From: JALZAI01 sp038212215
GTDB taxonomy: Bacteria > Actinomycetota > Actinomycetes > Mycobacteriales > Jatrophihabitantaceae
DNA length: 64,000 bases
Direction of reading: 5' to 3'
Assembly: GCA_038212215.1 (NCBI GenBank)
Contig: JBBQUT010000005.1
Span: 1 to 64,000, forward strand
Shown here in pieces: positions 15,647 to 24,328 of this stretch (its first letter is position 1; the number at the start of each line of letters is the position of its first letter). The notes beneath the pieces are model-generated. The model had not been told where the DNA came from. It saw only the letters and a program-made list of their open reading frames with translations, and made no database searches. The translations under genes were made by a program, and so were the position numbers.

Positions 15647-15802
15647 CGGGTTGCCTCCGGTAGCGGATAGGGATTGTTGAACCCTCAATCACAAGAATAC
15701 GCGCTTACTGATGATGTGTCAACAAAGTGTTCGGTGGCGGAGCCGGGTAGCCCGTAGGACGTGTCCGGTTAGACGGTTCCTGGGCATGGGAATGGTCGAG
15801 CC

Positions 15803-16063
15803 ATGACCGGACGCATTGGGGCAATGTCGCTCGATGGAACGCCTGTTTCCCAGTCGGATCTCGACCGGATGGCTGACGAAGAGCGCCTTTGCGGGGCGCG
15901 CCAGTGCAATGCCGCGCGAGTCGTGGCTGCTGCGTCGGTGGATATCGATGATGCCCGGATGTTGCTGCAGATGCTGGGCTTGGATGCAGATATAGTCGCC
16001 GCCGCGCGCAGGGGGCGAGCCGCCACCCGCCCGCCGGGACGACGTCGCACCGCCGCCGCGTAA
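15803..16063 (+). CDS. Small hypothetical protein
   Basis: A possible 86-residue protein with an Arg/Ala-rich tail. The segment VDIDDARMLLQMLGLDADIVAAARR looks helical, while the rest is not recognisable. There is no clear ribosome-binding site (GGTCGAGCC before ATG) and no known family. It may be a real small gene or chance coding in GC-rich DNA. Confidence 0.3.
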   Translation: MTGRIGAMSLDGTPVSQSDLDRMADEERLCGARQCNAARVVAAASVDIDDARMLLQMLGLDADIVAAARRGRAATRPPGRRRTAAA

Positions 16064-16166
16064 CAGCGTCACGGGCGTGGCTGCTGATTCGAAACTGCGG
16101 TGTGAATTGAGCCAGAACTGGGAATAAACCTGGGCGGTCAAAGAAGCCCACCGGGAAGAAGGCCTG

Positions 16167-17666
16167 ATGACTGCCACCGCCGATGTCCGGTCAACACCTG
16201 CACGAAGCATGGTTCCGGCGCGTTTGGACAGGCTGCCGTGGACTCGTTTCCACTGGCTGGTGGTGGTTGGCCTGGGGGTCTCCTGGATTCTCGACGGGCT
16301 GGAGATCCAGATAGTCTCGCTCGTTGCCCCGATCCTCACCGATGCGAAGACGCTGCACCTCTCGACCAGCCAGGTGGGCTTTCTCGGCTCGATGTATCTC
16401 ATCGGCGAGGTTGTGGGCGCGCTGTTCTTCGGCCGACTCACTGACAAGCTGGGACGCAAAAAGCTGTTCATCGTGACGCTCGCGATCTATTTGATCGGCA
16501 GCGGGCTGGGTGGGTTGTCCTGGAATTACTACTCACTACTCTTCTTCAGGTTCATTGCCGGGACGGGAATCGGTGGTGAATACACGGCGATCAACTCCGC
16601 TATCGATGAGCTCATTCCTTCCCACTACCGCGGACGCGTCGACATCGCCGTCAACGGCACCTACTGGGGCGGCGCGGCGCTCGGCTCGGCCATCGGTCTG
16701 TATCTGTTCTCCAACCACGTCCCGATCAACTGGGGCTGGCGGATCGGCTTCTTCATCGGTCCGGTGCTTGGCCTGATCATCATCTTCATTCGGCGCACGA
16801 TCCCGGAGAGCCCGCGCTGGATGATGACGCACGGTCGCAACGACGAAGCTGAACGTACGGTCGACGAGATCGAGGAACGGGTCCGCGCGCAAGGGATAGA
16901 ACTGAAGAAGGTGGACGACAGCAAGGCCCTCGAAATCACCGAATCACCACGGCTGACACTGGTCGAATTGACTCGGGTATTCTTCGGTACCTACCCTCGA
17001 CGCTCGATCTACGGCTTCACGATGATGGTCACTCAGGCCTTTCTTTACAACGCGATCTTCTTCAGTTACGCGCTCGTGCTGAGCGTCTTCTACAAAGTTC
17101 CGGCCAGTAGCATCCCGTACTACTTCTTCCCGTTCGCGATCGGCAACCTGGCGGGACCGCTGCTACTGGGTCACCTCTTCGACACCGTCGGGCGCCGAAA
17201 GATGATCCTCGGCACCTATGGGTTGGCGGGGGGTCTCCTGGTTGTGACGGCGGTGATGTTCGATGCCGGCAGCCTGTCGGCGGTCACGCAGACCGCCCTA
17301 TGGTGCGTGATCTTCTTCTTCGCCTCGGCGGGGGCGTCCGCGGCCTACCTGACGGTCAGCGAGATCTTCCCGCTCGAACTGCGCGGCCAGGCGATCTCTT
17401 ACTTCTTCGCGCTCGCCCAAGGTGCCGGTGGTGTCGTCGCCCCGTGGCTGTTCGGGCATCTCATCGGTGGCGCCAACAACAGCCACGTCAGCCGCGGGCC
17501 GCTCACCGTGGGTTATCTGATCGGTGCGGCAATCATGATCATCGGCGGGTTGGTCGCGTGGTTCATCGGCGTGAACTCCGAGAGACAGTCGCTCGAGGAC
17601 ATCGCCCAACCACTCTCGGCCGTGGGCAAGCCCGCTGGCGGACTCAGTCCGACGGAAGTCTCGTGA
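16167..17666 (+). CDS. MFS transporter, metabolite/sugar:H+ symporter type
   Basis: 499 residues and about 12 membrane segments. The signature loops are present: GRLTDKLGRKK between helices 2 and 3, RFIAGTGIGGEYTA, then PESPRW at the end of the first half, and a second-half repeat GHLFDTVGRRK. The PESPR motif and long central loop place it with the sugar-porter/aromatic acid or alpha-ketoglutarate-type symporters. Substrate is unknown. The universal stress gene starts inside its stop codon (GTGA), so the two form an operon. Confidence 0.9.
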   Translation: MTATADVRSTPARSMVPARLDRLPWTRFHWLVVVGLGVSWILDGLEIQIVSLVAPILTDAKTLHLSTSQVGFLGSMYLIGEVVGALFFGRLTDKLGRKKLFIVTLAIYLIGSGLGGLSWNYYSLLFFRFIAGTGIGGEYTAINSAIDELIPSHYRGRVDIAVNGTYWGGAALGSAIGLYLFSNHVPINWGWRIGFFIGPVLGLIIIFIRRTIPESPRWMMTHGRNDEAERTVDEIEERVRAQGIELKKVDDSKALEITESPRLTLVELTRVFFGTYPRRSIYGFTMMVTQAFLYNAIFFSYALVLSVFYKVPASSIPYYFFPFAIGNLAGPLLLGHLFDTVGRRKMILGTYGLAGGLLVVTAVMFDAGSLSAVTQTALWCVIFFFASAGASAAYLTVSEIFPLELRGQAISYFFALAQGAGGVVAPWLFGHLIGGANNSHVSRGPLTVGYLIGAAIMIIGGLVAWFIGVNSERQSLEDIAQPLSAVGKPAGGLSPTEVS

Positions 17667-18113
17667 GGGCGGTCGTCGTCGGCGTGAGCCCGACGACCGG
17701 ATCACCGGGGGCGCTGCGTTGGGGCGCGGACGAGGCCCGGCTGCGCGGGGTGCCGCTGCATGCCGTGATGGCGTGGCGCTCACCTCGCCCGGCCGGTGCG
17801 CCGGGCGGGCGACCGCCGTTGGGCGTGTCCGTGGCTGACGACTACGCCGACGCGGCAAAAAGGGCGCTCGTGGCCCACGTAGCGGCCGCCCTGGGTGCGG
17901 ATTCCGGCGTCGAATGCACGGGTGGTCAAGGGCAGCGCTGTCACGGCGCTGCTGAGCGAAGGGCAGACGGCGCAGTTGCTCGTGGTCGGCGAACCGCGTC
18001 CCGGACGGCTGAACTCGGTGCGCGCCAGCCTGGTGGCCCCGCAGGTGGTGCTCAAGGCCGGTTGCCCCGTCGTGGTGATGCCCAGTTCAGTGCCCTCAAT
18101 CGCTTCGCCGTAA
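17663..18113 (+). pseudogene. Universal stress protein (UspA family) with a frameshift
   Basis: Read from GTG 17663, the first 88 or so codons encode an UspA-like N-terminus (VVVGVSPTTGSPGALRWGADEARLRGVPLHAVMAW). The rest of the domain (VVKGSAVTALLSEGQTAQLLVVGEPRPGR, then VVLKAGCPVVVMP) lies one frame over and ends at TAA 18111-18113. Removing one base near 17921 (GAATGCACGGGTGG) restores a continuous protein of about 150 residues. It is either a true frameshift or a sequencing error. It overlaps the MFS gene stop and looks translationally coupled. Confidence 0.75.
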
Positions 18114-18201
18114 CAGTGGAGACACGGTCGCGGCCCTTCACTAATTCCTATATATTGAGACGCTAATCCTGAGAAGTGAGATCGCGCAGTAGGGTAGCCC
18201 G

Positions 18202-19383
18202 ATGGCGCAGCGTAGTCGATGGGCGATACTCGCCGTCGGCACGTTCGCCCAGGCAGCGACCTCCTCCTTCCTGTTCGGCATCCCGATGCTCGTCCCGGCG
18301 CTGCGGGCCGAAGGAGCGTCTCTCGTCGCCGCGAGTCTGTTGGTGATTGCGCCCGCAGTCGGGCTGTTGCCGACCCTCATCGTCTGGGGGGCGGTAGCCG
18401 ACCGGTATGGCGAGCGCGTCGTGATCGTCAGCGGAGTGGGCGCGGCAGCCGGTGTGCTGGCGCTGGTGCCGCTGACGTCCGGCCTGGTGTCGACCGCGCT
18501 GCTTCTCGGCGTAGCCGGTGCGTTCGGTGCGTCGGTCAACGCCGCGAGCGGACGCATGGTGATGGGCTGGTTCCCGGTGTCCGAACGCGGGCTGGCGATG
18601 GGAACCCGGCAGACAGCGCAACCGCTCGGGGTTGCCCTCGCGGCCTTGTTGCTCCCCTCACTTGCGCACGCGTCCGGACCCCGGGCGGCCCTACTGTTCC
18701 CGGCGGCATTGTGCGCCCTGGCGGCCGTCGGCGTGTTCCTGGTTGTGCGCGACCCGCCGAGGAAGACGCGCGACGCCGCGAGCGGGCCGGTCTCGCCGTA
18801 TCGCAGTTCGCACATGCTGGCACGGGTGCACCTTGCCAGCGCCCTGCTCGTCGTGCCGCAATTCGCGGTCGCCACCTTCACGCTCGCCTACCTCGTGGAC
18901 GTGCGGCATTGGGACGCTCCGGTGGCCGGTCGATGGATATTCGCGTTCCAGGCGGTCGGCGCCGCGGGCCGGGTCGTGGCGGGCCTGTGGTCGGACCGTG
19001 TTCGCAGCCGATTGGGGCCGATGCGCCAACTTGCGGCGGCCAGTGCGATGCTCATGGTCGCGCTGGCGATCGGCGCCTGGCTCGACGCGGCCTGGATCGT
19101 CGCAGTGTTCGCCCTGGCGGCCGTCGTCACGGTCGCGGACAACGGTCTCGCCTATGTGTCGGTCGCCGAGCTGGCAGGCACTGACTGGGCCGGACGCGCG
19201 CTCGGACTGCAGAATACCGTCCAAAATATGGCTGCAATTGCGACCGCGCCAATGCTCGCGCTGGTGATCGGGGGCGGTGCCCGCTACGGCTGGGCGTTCG
19301 CGCTGACCGCGGCGTTTCCGGCGCTCGCGATCGCGCTGACCCCAGTCGCGGGCGAGCGGCACCCAGCGCTGGCGACCGGCTAG
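18202..19383 (+). CDS. MFS transporter
   Basis: 393 residues and 12 predicted membrane helices, with short loops. The inter-helix 2-3 loop reads WGAVADRYGER, and AASGRMVMGWFPVSERGLAMG and TAQPLGVALAALLLP mark helices 4-5. The second half starts at SHMLARVHLASALLVVPQFAVATF. It is similar to cyanate/sugar-type or aromatic-compound MFS proteins. No substrate can be assigned. ATG 18202 is 88 bp after the USP frame and may have its own promoter. The convergent neighbour ends about 50 bp beyond. Confidence 0.85.
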   Translation: MAQRSRWAILAVGTFAQAATSSFLFGIPMLVPALRAEGASLVAASLLVIAPAVGLLPTLIVWGAVADRYGERVVIVSGVGAAAGVLALVPLTSGLVSTALLLGVAGAFGASVNAASGRMVMGWFPVSERGLAMGTRQTAQPLGVALAALLLPSLAHASGPRAALLFPAALCALAAVGVFLVVRDPPRKTRDAASGPVSPYRSSHMLARVHLASALLVVPQFAVATFTLAYLVDVRHWDAPVAGRWIFAFQAVGAAGRVVAGLWSDRVRSRLGPMRQLAAASAMLMVALAIGAWLDAAWIVAVFALAAVVTVADNGLAYVSVAELAGTDWAGRALGLQNTVQNMAAIATAPMLALVIGGGARYGWAFALTAAFPALAIALTPVAGERHPALATG

Positions 19384-19432
19384 CTACGGCAGCCGTGCCC
19401 GCCCGCCGATTTCTGGGTTCCGGCTGCGGTGC

Positions 19433-19843
19433 TCATCCCGCCGCGACGGGTAGCCGCGCGAGTTGGTGTTCCCAGCCGGCGCGGTGGCCCTCGATGTGCG
19501 TGGGGGGCAGGCCGCGGTGCGTGAGCACGACCATCGTGTCGTCGCCGTCGGGGGTCAGCACGACCTCGACGGTCGAACCGCCGGGCGGCAGGGTGTCGTT
19601 GCCGGGGATGCCCCAGCTGAACTCGACGCGGTAGGGCGGGTCGACGGTGAGGTAGGCGCCGCGGGCGAGGTTCTCGCCGATGTCGAGGGAGAACAAGCCG
19701 CCGGGCTGCGGATCGAGCTGAGCCCGGTCGCCGATCCAGGTGACGATGAGCGCGGGGTCGGTGAAGTAGGGAAACACGACCTCGGGCGGTGCCTTGATGT
19801 GTTCGGTCGCGACGATGACGTCGTTGCGGATTTCGGCGGTCAC
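19433..19843 (-). CDS. SRPBCC/AHSA1-domain protein
   Basis: 136 residues. The family pattern is clear: IVATEHIKAPPEVVFPYFTDPALIVTWIGDRAQLDPQPGG near the start, LFSLDIGENLARGAYLTVDPPYRVEFSWGI, then EVVLTPDGDDTMVVLTHRGLP and GWEHQLARL. The start is GTG 19843 after AGAGGTAGCC. It is the last gene of a three-gene unit with an ArsR repressor between two SRPBCC genes; the start is 3 bp from the ArsR stop. Confidence 0.87.
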   Translation of the reverse strand: MTAEIRNDVIVATEHIKAPPEVVFPYFTDPALIVTWIGDRAQLDPQPGGLFSLDIGENLARGAYLTVDPPYRVEFSWGIPGNDTLPPGGSTVEVVLTPDGDDTMVVLTHRGLPPTHIEGHRAGWEHQLARLPVAAG

Positions 19844-19845
19844 GG

Positions 19846-20205
19846 CTACCTCTTCGGTGGGCGGGGATGGGCCGTCTCGACGGCCTTCTTCAGTCGGCTG
19901 AGGGCGTCGGGCCAGAACTCGGAGAGCAGTTCGCGCACCGGCTCGAGCGCCTCGTGGTGCAGCGCGTAGAGGCGGCGGGTTCCTTCGCGGCGCTCGGTGA
20001 GCAGGCCGGCCTGCTTGAGGACGCCGATGTGCTGGCTGACTGCCTGCTGGGTGAGGCTGAAGCTCGCTGCGATCCGGCCTGCGGGCAGCTCCACGTGCTG
20101 GACGAGGCGCAGGATCTGGCGGCGATGCGGGTCGGCGAGTGCCCGCAGCACCGCATCGGGTGCTGCGGGGGCCGTCGTCTGCTTCGGCTCGGCCACGCCG
20201 TTCAT
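19846..20205 (-). CDS. ArsR/SmtB-family transcriptional repressor
   Basis: 119 residues. The winged helix reads LRALADPHRRQILRLVQ, then GRIAASFSLTQQAVSQHIGVLKQAGLLTERREGTRRLYALHHEALEPVRELL. No metal-binding Cys-x-x-Cys is seen, so it is the type that pairs with AHSA1/SRPBCC proteins, not a metal sensor. It sits between the two SRPBCC genes with gaps of 3 and 6 bp. The perfect inverted repeat 20692-20713 upstream of the operon is the obvious binding site. Confidence 0.9.
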   Translation of the reverse strand: MNGVAEPKQTTAPAAPDAVLRALADPHRRQILRLVQHVELPAGRIAASFSLTQQAVSQHIGVLKQAGLLTERREGTRRLYALHHEALEPVRELLSEFWPDALSRLKKAVETAHPRPPKR

Positions 20206-20211
20206 GCTGCC

Positions 20212-20673
20212 TCAGGCCTCGAACGGGGTGCCGGTGCCGGTGCGGGCGAAGGTCTCGATGCTCGCCATGAAATGCGCCCAGCCGGCGAAGCAATCCTCCC
20301 AGCATGCAAGCTGCGGGGTCAGGCCGGTGTGCCGGAAATGCAGCTCGGTGCCGGTACCGACGGGGACGATGTCGAACTGGATCGTCGTGCCCAGCCACTC
20401 CTGCGCGTGTGCGGTGGGTGTCGTCCCGTCGGACACGATCGACTCCCATACAACGCGGGTGGGTCCGGCCTCGAGGACGCGTACCGCGTTGACACCGTGC
20501 TCGCCGAAGCTGGTGATGAGCGTGCCGCCGAGCGTTGCGTCGCCCTGCGCCGGGCCCCACCAGCGGCTGACGCCGGCGGCGGAGGTGAAGAGCGCCAACA
20601 CGGTGGCGGGGCTGGCGGGGAGGTTCAGGACCGCGGTGAAATCCTCGGTCCGCGTGCTGCTGGTGCTGGTCAT
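20212..20673 (-). CDS. SRPBCC/AHSA1-domain protein
   Basis: 153 residues. FTAVLNLPASPATVLALFTSAAGVSRWWGPAQGDATLGG and LHFRHTGLTP with CWEDCFAGWAHFMASIETF identify the family. It is the first gene of the SRPBCC-ArsR-SRPBCC unit. In this common actinobacterial arrangement the lipid/aromatic-binding fold protein has no agreed substrate. The start is ATG 20673 after GGAGATCGGG. Confidence 0.88.
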   Translation of the reverse strand: MTSTSSTRTEDFTAVLNLPASPATVLALFTSAAGVSRWWGPAQGDATLGGTLITSFGEHGVNAVRVLEAGPTRVVWESIVSDGTTPTAHAQEWLGTTIQFDIVPVGTGTELHFRHTGLTPQLACWEDCFAGWAHFMASIETFARTGTGTPFEA

Positions 20674-20691
20674 CCCGATCTCCTCTCAATA

Positions 20692-20713
20692 TGTACAAGC
20701 ATCATCTTGTACA
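20692..20713. promoter_or_regulatory. ArsR-type operator upstream of the SRPBCC operon
   Basis: A perfect 8-bp inverted repeat, TGTACAAG (20692-20699) and CTTGTACA (20706-20713), has a 6-bp spacer. It begins 18 bp upstream of the first gene and is AT-richer than its surroundings, which fits an overlap with the promoter. Confidence 0.75.
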
Positions 20714-20840
20714 AGGTGTTAGTTGTGAACTTAGGCGTAGCTCTGCCGCATGTCAAGGGGCGGTGGGTTACTTCTGGCTGCCGGGGAGCACGACGAACCG
20801 GCTCGTGGCGAGCACCGGGCGATCGGCACGGCAGATCCGG

Positions 20841-20925
20841 CGGAGGATGCGGGATTTGAACCCGCGAGGGGTCTCCCCCAACCCGCTTTCCAAGCGAGCG
20901 CCATAGGCCACTAGGCGAATCCTCC
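20841..20925 (-). tRNA. tRNA-Ser (anticodon GGA)
   Basis: 85 nt, with acceptor strands GGAGGAT and ATCCTCC, anticodon loop TTGGAAA, a long variable arm (GGGGGAGACCCC) and T-arm CGGGTTCAAATCCCG. No CCA is encoded. It lies just upstream of, and divergent from, the 4.5S RNA gene, as in mycobacteria. Confidence 0.95.
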
Positions 20926-20963
20926 GCCGCCGAGGATACGGCCAACCCGTAGACTGGCGAGTC

Positions 20964-21052
20964 GGCCCCCCGCGCGGCGCCCACCCTACGAACCTCCCCA
21001 GGGCCGGAAGGCAGCAAGGATAAGCAGGCTCTGGCGGGTGCGCGGGGGGTCC
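20964..21052 (+). ncRNA. ffs: Bacterial small SRP RNA (4.5S RNA)
   Basis: The apical tetraloop region GGGCCGGAAGGCAGCAAGG (21001-21019) carries the conserved GGAA tetraloop and the asymmetric internal loop bound by Ffh. The outer stem pairs GGCCCCCCGCGC (20964-20975) with GCGCGGGGGGTCC (21040-21052). It lies about 55 bp upstream of dnaX, the expected neighbourhood. Confidence 0.9.
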
Positions 21053-21106
21053 TCTACGCCGCAGGGAAGATGCTGTGTCATAGCGGTCGTGGTTAGGGTC
21101 AGTGGC

Positions 21107-22906
21107 GTGACAGCCCCGCCGACCGGAACCAGCGCGCCGGCCAGGAACATCGCGCTCTATCGCAAGTACCGCTCTGCAACCTTCGCCGAGATCATCGGGC
21201 AGGACCACGTCACCACGCCGCTACGTGCCTCGCTCGCCTCCGGGCGGATCAATCATGCTTACCTCTTCAGTGGCCCGCGCGGGTGCGGCAAGACCTCGAG
21301 CGCCCGAATCCTCGCGCGCAGCCTGAACTGTGCCCAGGGACCGACCCCGGACCCATGCGGCGTCTGCGATTCCTGCCGGGAGCTCGCCCCGAACGGCAGC
21401 GGCTCGATCGACGTCATCGAAATCGACGCGGCCAGCCACGGTGGCGTGGACGACGCCCGGGAACTGCGCGAGCGCGCGTTCTACGCCCCCGTCCGGGATC
21501 GGTTCAAGGTTTACATCATCGACGAGGCGCACATGGTCACCCCGCAGGGTTTCAACGCCCTGCTCAAGCTTGTCGAGGAGCCGCCGGACTTCCTGGTGTT
21601 CGTCTTCGCCACCACCGAGCCCGACAAGGTGCTGACCACCATCCGTTCGCGCACGCACCATTACCCGTTTCGGCTGATCCCGCCCGGCATGCTGCGCGCC
21701 CATCTCGAGTCGATCTGTGCCCAGGAGCAGATCACCGTCGAACCGGCCGTCCTTCCGCTCGTCGTCCGCGCCGGCGGCGGGTCGGCCCGCGATGCGCTGT
21801 CGATTCTCGATCAATTGGTCGCCGGCGCTGCCGAAGACGGTGTCACTTATGCACGCGCGGTCGGGTTGCTCGGGGTCACCGACGACGCACTGCTCAACGA
21901 CATGGTGGACGCGCTGGCCGCAAGCGATGCGGGCGCGGTGTACGGCTCGGTCGACAGGGTTGTCGAAGCCGGTCATGATCCGCGCCGTTTCGCCGCCGAT
22001 CTGCTCGATCGCTTCCGCGACCTGATTCTGCTGGACGCAGTCCCCGACGCCGCCCAGCGCGGGCTGATCGACCACCCATTGGACCAGGTGTCTCGCATGG
22101 TCGATCAGGCTGCCCGGCTAGGTGCGGGCACGCTCACCCGCTATGCCGAGATCGTCCACACCGCGCTGCTGGAGATGCGCGGCACGACGTCGCCGCGCCT
22201 AGTGCTCGAACTGCTCTGCGCGCGCATGCTGCTACCGGACGCATCGGCTGACGCTGCCGCGCTGCTGCAGCGTCTGGAACGCCTGGAGCGCCGGAACATG
22301 CTCGGCGAAGCCATCCCGGCGGCGCAGGCTCCGGGCCGTCCTGCGCGCGCAACTGCCGCGAAGAAGGCAGCCCCGAAGGCCGAGGCAGCGCCCAAGCCCG
22401 AGCCAGCCAAGCCCGAAACCGGCGGCGTTCCCGCCCCGCCTGCTCCCGCGGTGCCCGGCCCGCTCGACTCTGCGGCATTACGGCGCATGTGGCCGGAAAT
22501 CCTCGAGGTCGTCAAGCAGTCCAGCAGACGAACTCGGGCGCTTCTCGACAACGCCCAGATCGCTGCAGTCGACGGCGAACTGGTGACGCTGACTGCCTCG
22601 GCCGCCCTCGGCCGGATGATTGCCGAGGACAGCAACATCTCAGTGCTGCGCTCCGGACTCACCCAGGTGCTTGGTGGCGAGTGGCGGATCGCGGTCGCTG
22701 CCGAGGCACACACGGCCAGCGCCCCGTTGCCGGGCTCCAGGCCGCCGGTCGGCTCGCGGGGCGCACAGACACCGCCGCGCTCCGAGCCAGATCCCCGCGA
22801 CGACACCGACGAATCGGCCAGCCCGACGCAGGCACCGGCCGATCCGGAGGCCGAGGCCATCCGCTTGCTGCAGGATCAATTGGGCGCGCGGCGCATCGAC
22901 GACTAA
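21107..22906 (+). CDS. dnaX: DNA polymerase III subunits gamma/tau
   Basis: 599 residues. This is the clamp-loader ATPase. Walker A GPRGCGKTSS is at residues 56-65, the four-Cys zinc motif (Cys75, then CGVCDSC at 84-90) follows, Walker B/DEAH is at 139-142, and the sensor-region TTIRSRTHHYPFRL is near 190. Then come domain III, a Pro/Ala/Lys-rich linker (about 410-460) and a C-terminal tau-like region (ALRRMWPEILEVVKQSSRRTRALLDNAQI). I chose GTG 21107 (MTAPPTGTS); GTGs further upstream are in frame but precede no site. Confidence 0.95.
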   Translation: MTAPPTGTSAPARNIALYRKYRSATFAEIIGQDHVTTPLRASLASGRINHAYLFSGPRGCGKTSSARILARSLNCAQGPTPDPCGVCDSCRELAPNGSGSIDVIEIDAASHGGVDDARELRERAFYAPVRDRFKVYIIDEAHMVTPQGFNALLKLVEEPPDFLVFVFATTEPDKVLTTIRSRTHHYPFRLIPPGMLRAHLESICAQEQITVEPAVLPLVVRAGGGSARDALSILDQLVAGAAEDGVTYARAVGLLGVTDDALLNDMVDALAASDAGAVYGSVDRVVEAGHDPRRFAADLLDRFRDLILLDAVPDAAQRGLIDHPLDQVSRMVDQAARLGAGTLTRYAEIVHTALLEMRGTTSPRLVLELLCARMLLPDASADAAALLQRLERLERRNMLGEAIPAAQAPGRPARATAAKKAAPKAEAAPKPEPAKPETGGVPAPPAPAVPGPLDSAALRRMWPEILEVVKQSSRRTRALLDNAQIAAVDGELVTLTASAALGRMIAEDSNISVLRSGLTQVLGGEWRIAVAAEAHTASAPLPGSRPPVGSRGAQTPPRSEPDPRDDTDESASPTQAPADPEAEAIRLLQDQLGARRIDD

Positions 22907-22934
22907 CGCCAGTCGCGACTAACCCGCAAAGACC

Positions 22935-23852
22935 TCACGGATTGGCGAGATAGCTCAGGATTCCGGCGGCGACAGCCGCCGCGATCTGCTGGCGCCCTGA
23001 CGACGACGACTGCAAACCGGCGTCGTGGTTGTTGCGCATGTTGCCGAGTTCCAAGAACGTCATCGGACGCACGGTGAGGTTCAGCCCCGCGAGGTCCGAG
23101 CGCGGGAAGTACCCGCTCGAGCCGATGTAGCTGGACTGGCCCAGTCCGGACGTACGCAGCAGCGCGTCGTGGATGTCGATCGCCATGTCATGCGAGCGGG
23201 CCATCGTGGTGCCGGTGGCACCGACCGGCTGGCGGCTCGCTGTGCTCACGTGAAAGCCGGTGCCCGACGACGGCGCCCCGTCGGCATGGATGGCGACGAC
23301 GGCGTCGGCGTGCATCCGATTGCCGAAGTCGGCCCGCTCGTTGACGCACGGGCCGAACCCGATGTCGTTGGGACGCGTCAGATATACCGTGACGCCGTGT
23401 GCCTGCAGGATTGCTCGGGTCCGCTCGGCAACATCGAAGTTGAAGGCGTGTTCGGCGTAGCCGGCATCGGTGGACGTCCCGGTCGTGTTGCACGGCTTGG
23501 TCTGCCCGAACCCCATCGGGACCTGCCGGTTCAGCTCGGCCGGGTGCTGCGCGTTGCCACCGTTATGTCCGGGGTCCAGGACTACGACAGTGCCTGCGTG
23601 GACGGTCGTGCTAGGGTGCCGGGTCGCCTGCGGCACCGTCCGCGGGGTGGATGAGGCGGGCGCCGACGGGCGTGCGGTGACCGAGGAACGGCGTGCGGCC
23701 GAGCGGCTCGTCGACCGTGGCGCCGGCGTGGTGACCGACGCCGGGGGGTGCGGCCGCGATGAGGTGACTGTGGGCGACGGCGAAGACTGAGCACCGAAGC
23801 TGCAGCCGGCGAGCAGCAGAGCGCTCAGACCGCTCACCAGCACGCGTCGCAC
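22935..23852 (-). CDS. N-acetylmuramoyl-L-alanine amidase, lipoprotein
   Basis: 305 residues. It cleaves the bond between MurNAc and the stem peptide in peptidoglycan. The N-terminus has a lipobox (ALLLAGC, Cys17), then a Ser/Thr/Pro-rich linker to about residue 85, then an Amidase_3 domain. The domain begins VVVLDPGHNGGN with the first zinc His, the metal Glu is near AEHAFNFDVAERT, the second zinc His is in VVAIHADGAP, and the catalytic Glu is in TFLELGNMRN. The start is GTG 23852. It is convergent with dnaX and divergent from ybaB, exactly as Rv3717 in M. tuberculosis. Confidence 0.92.
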   Translation of the reverse strand: MRRVLVSGLSALLLAGCSFGAQSSPSPTVTSSRPHPPASVTTPAPRSTSRSAARRSSVTARPSAPASSTPRTVPQATRHPSTTVHAGTVVVLDPGHNGGNAQHPAELNRQVPMGFGQTKPCNTTGTSTDAGYAEHAFNFDVAERTRAILQAHGVTVYLTRPNDIGFGPCVNERADFGNRMHADAVVAIHADGAPSSGTGFHVSTASRQPVGATGTTMARSHDMAIDIHDALLRTSGLGQSSYIGSSGYFPRSDLAGLNLTVRPMTFLELGNMRNNHDAGLQSSSSGRQQIAAAVAAGILSYLANP

Positions 23853-23971
23853 AGCTACACCGTCTCACAGGCGCTGCGTCCGGCTGGCTTGTCGCAAGTC
23901 CGTGTCTCAGCCTCGAGCGTTCTTGCGCGCGCGCCGGATAGGCTGGCAGCCCCAGGACGAAGGAGCTCGGC

Positions 23972-24328
23972 GTGGCCTCACGCGGCGGTCAGAACTTCAG
24001 CGGCGGCGGTGCGCCGAACATGCAGCAGCTGATGAAGCAAGCCCAGAAGATGCAAGAGCAGCTCGAGTCGGCGCAGGCCGAGCTCGGCCGGACCGAGGTG
24101 ATCGGCTCGGCAGGTGGCGGGCTGGTGACAGCGACGCTGCTCGGCTCGGGTGAGGTGCAGTCGCTCGTGATCGACCCGAAGGTCGTCGACCCCGAGGACG
24201 TCGAAACGTTGCAGGATCTGATCGTGGCGGCGCTGCGCGACGCCGCGCGGGCAGCAGCCGAACTCGCCGCCGAGAAGATGGGCCCGCTCGCCGGCGGCAT
24301 GGGTGGCCTCGGGCTGCCCGGCCTCTAA
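23972..24328 (+). CDS. ybaB: YbaB/EbfC nucleoid-associated protein
   Basis: 118 residues. MQQLMKQAQKMQEQLESAQAELGRTEVIGSAGGGLVTATLLGSGEVQSLVIDP is the family core. The N- and C-terminal Gly-rich ends are typical of actinobacterial versions. It binds DNA as a dimer and is usually co-transcribed with recR. The start is GTG 23972 after AAGGAGCTCGGC. recR begins immediately after its stop codon. Confidence 0.94.
   Translation: MASRGGQNFSGGGAPNMQQLMKQAQKMQEQLESAQAELGRTEVIGSAGGGLVTATLLGSGEVQSLVIDPKVVDPEDVETLQDLIVAALRDAARAAAELAAEKMGPLAGGMGGLGLPGL

Noticed and set aside
19844..20698. Extension of the 19433 gene into a 421-residue protein
   Set aside because: The extension lies on the same strand as the ArsR and SRPBCC genes but in another frame; only the C-terminal 136 residues are a domain, with its own ribosome-binding site.
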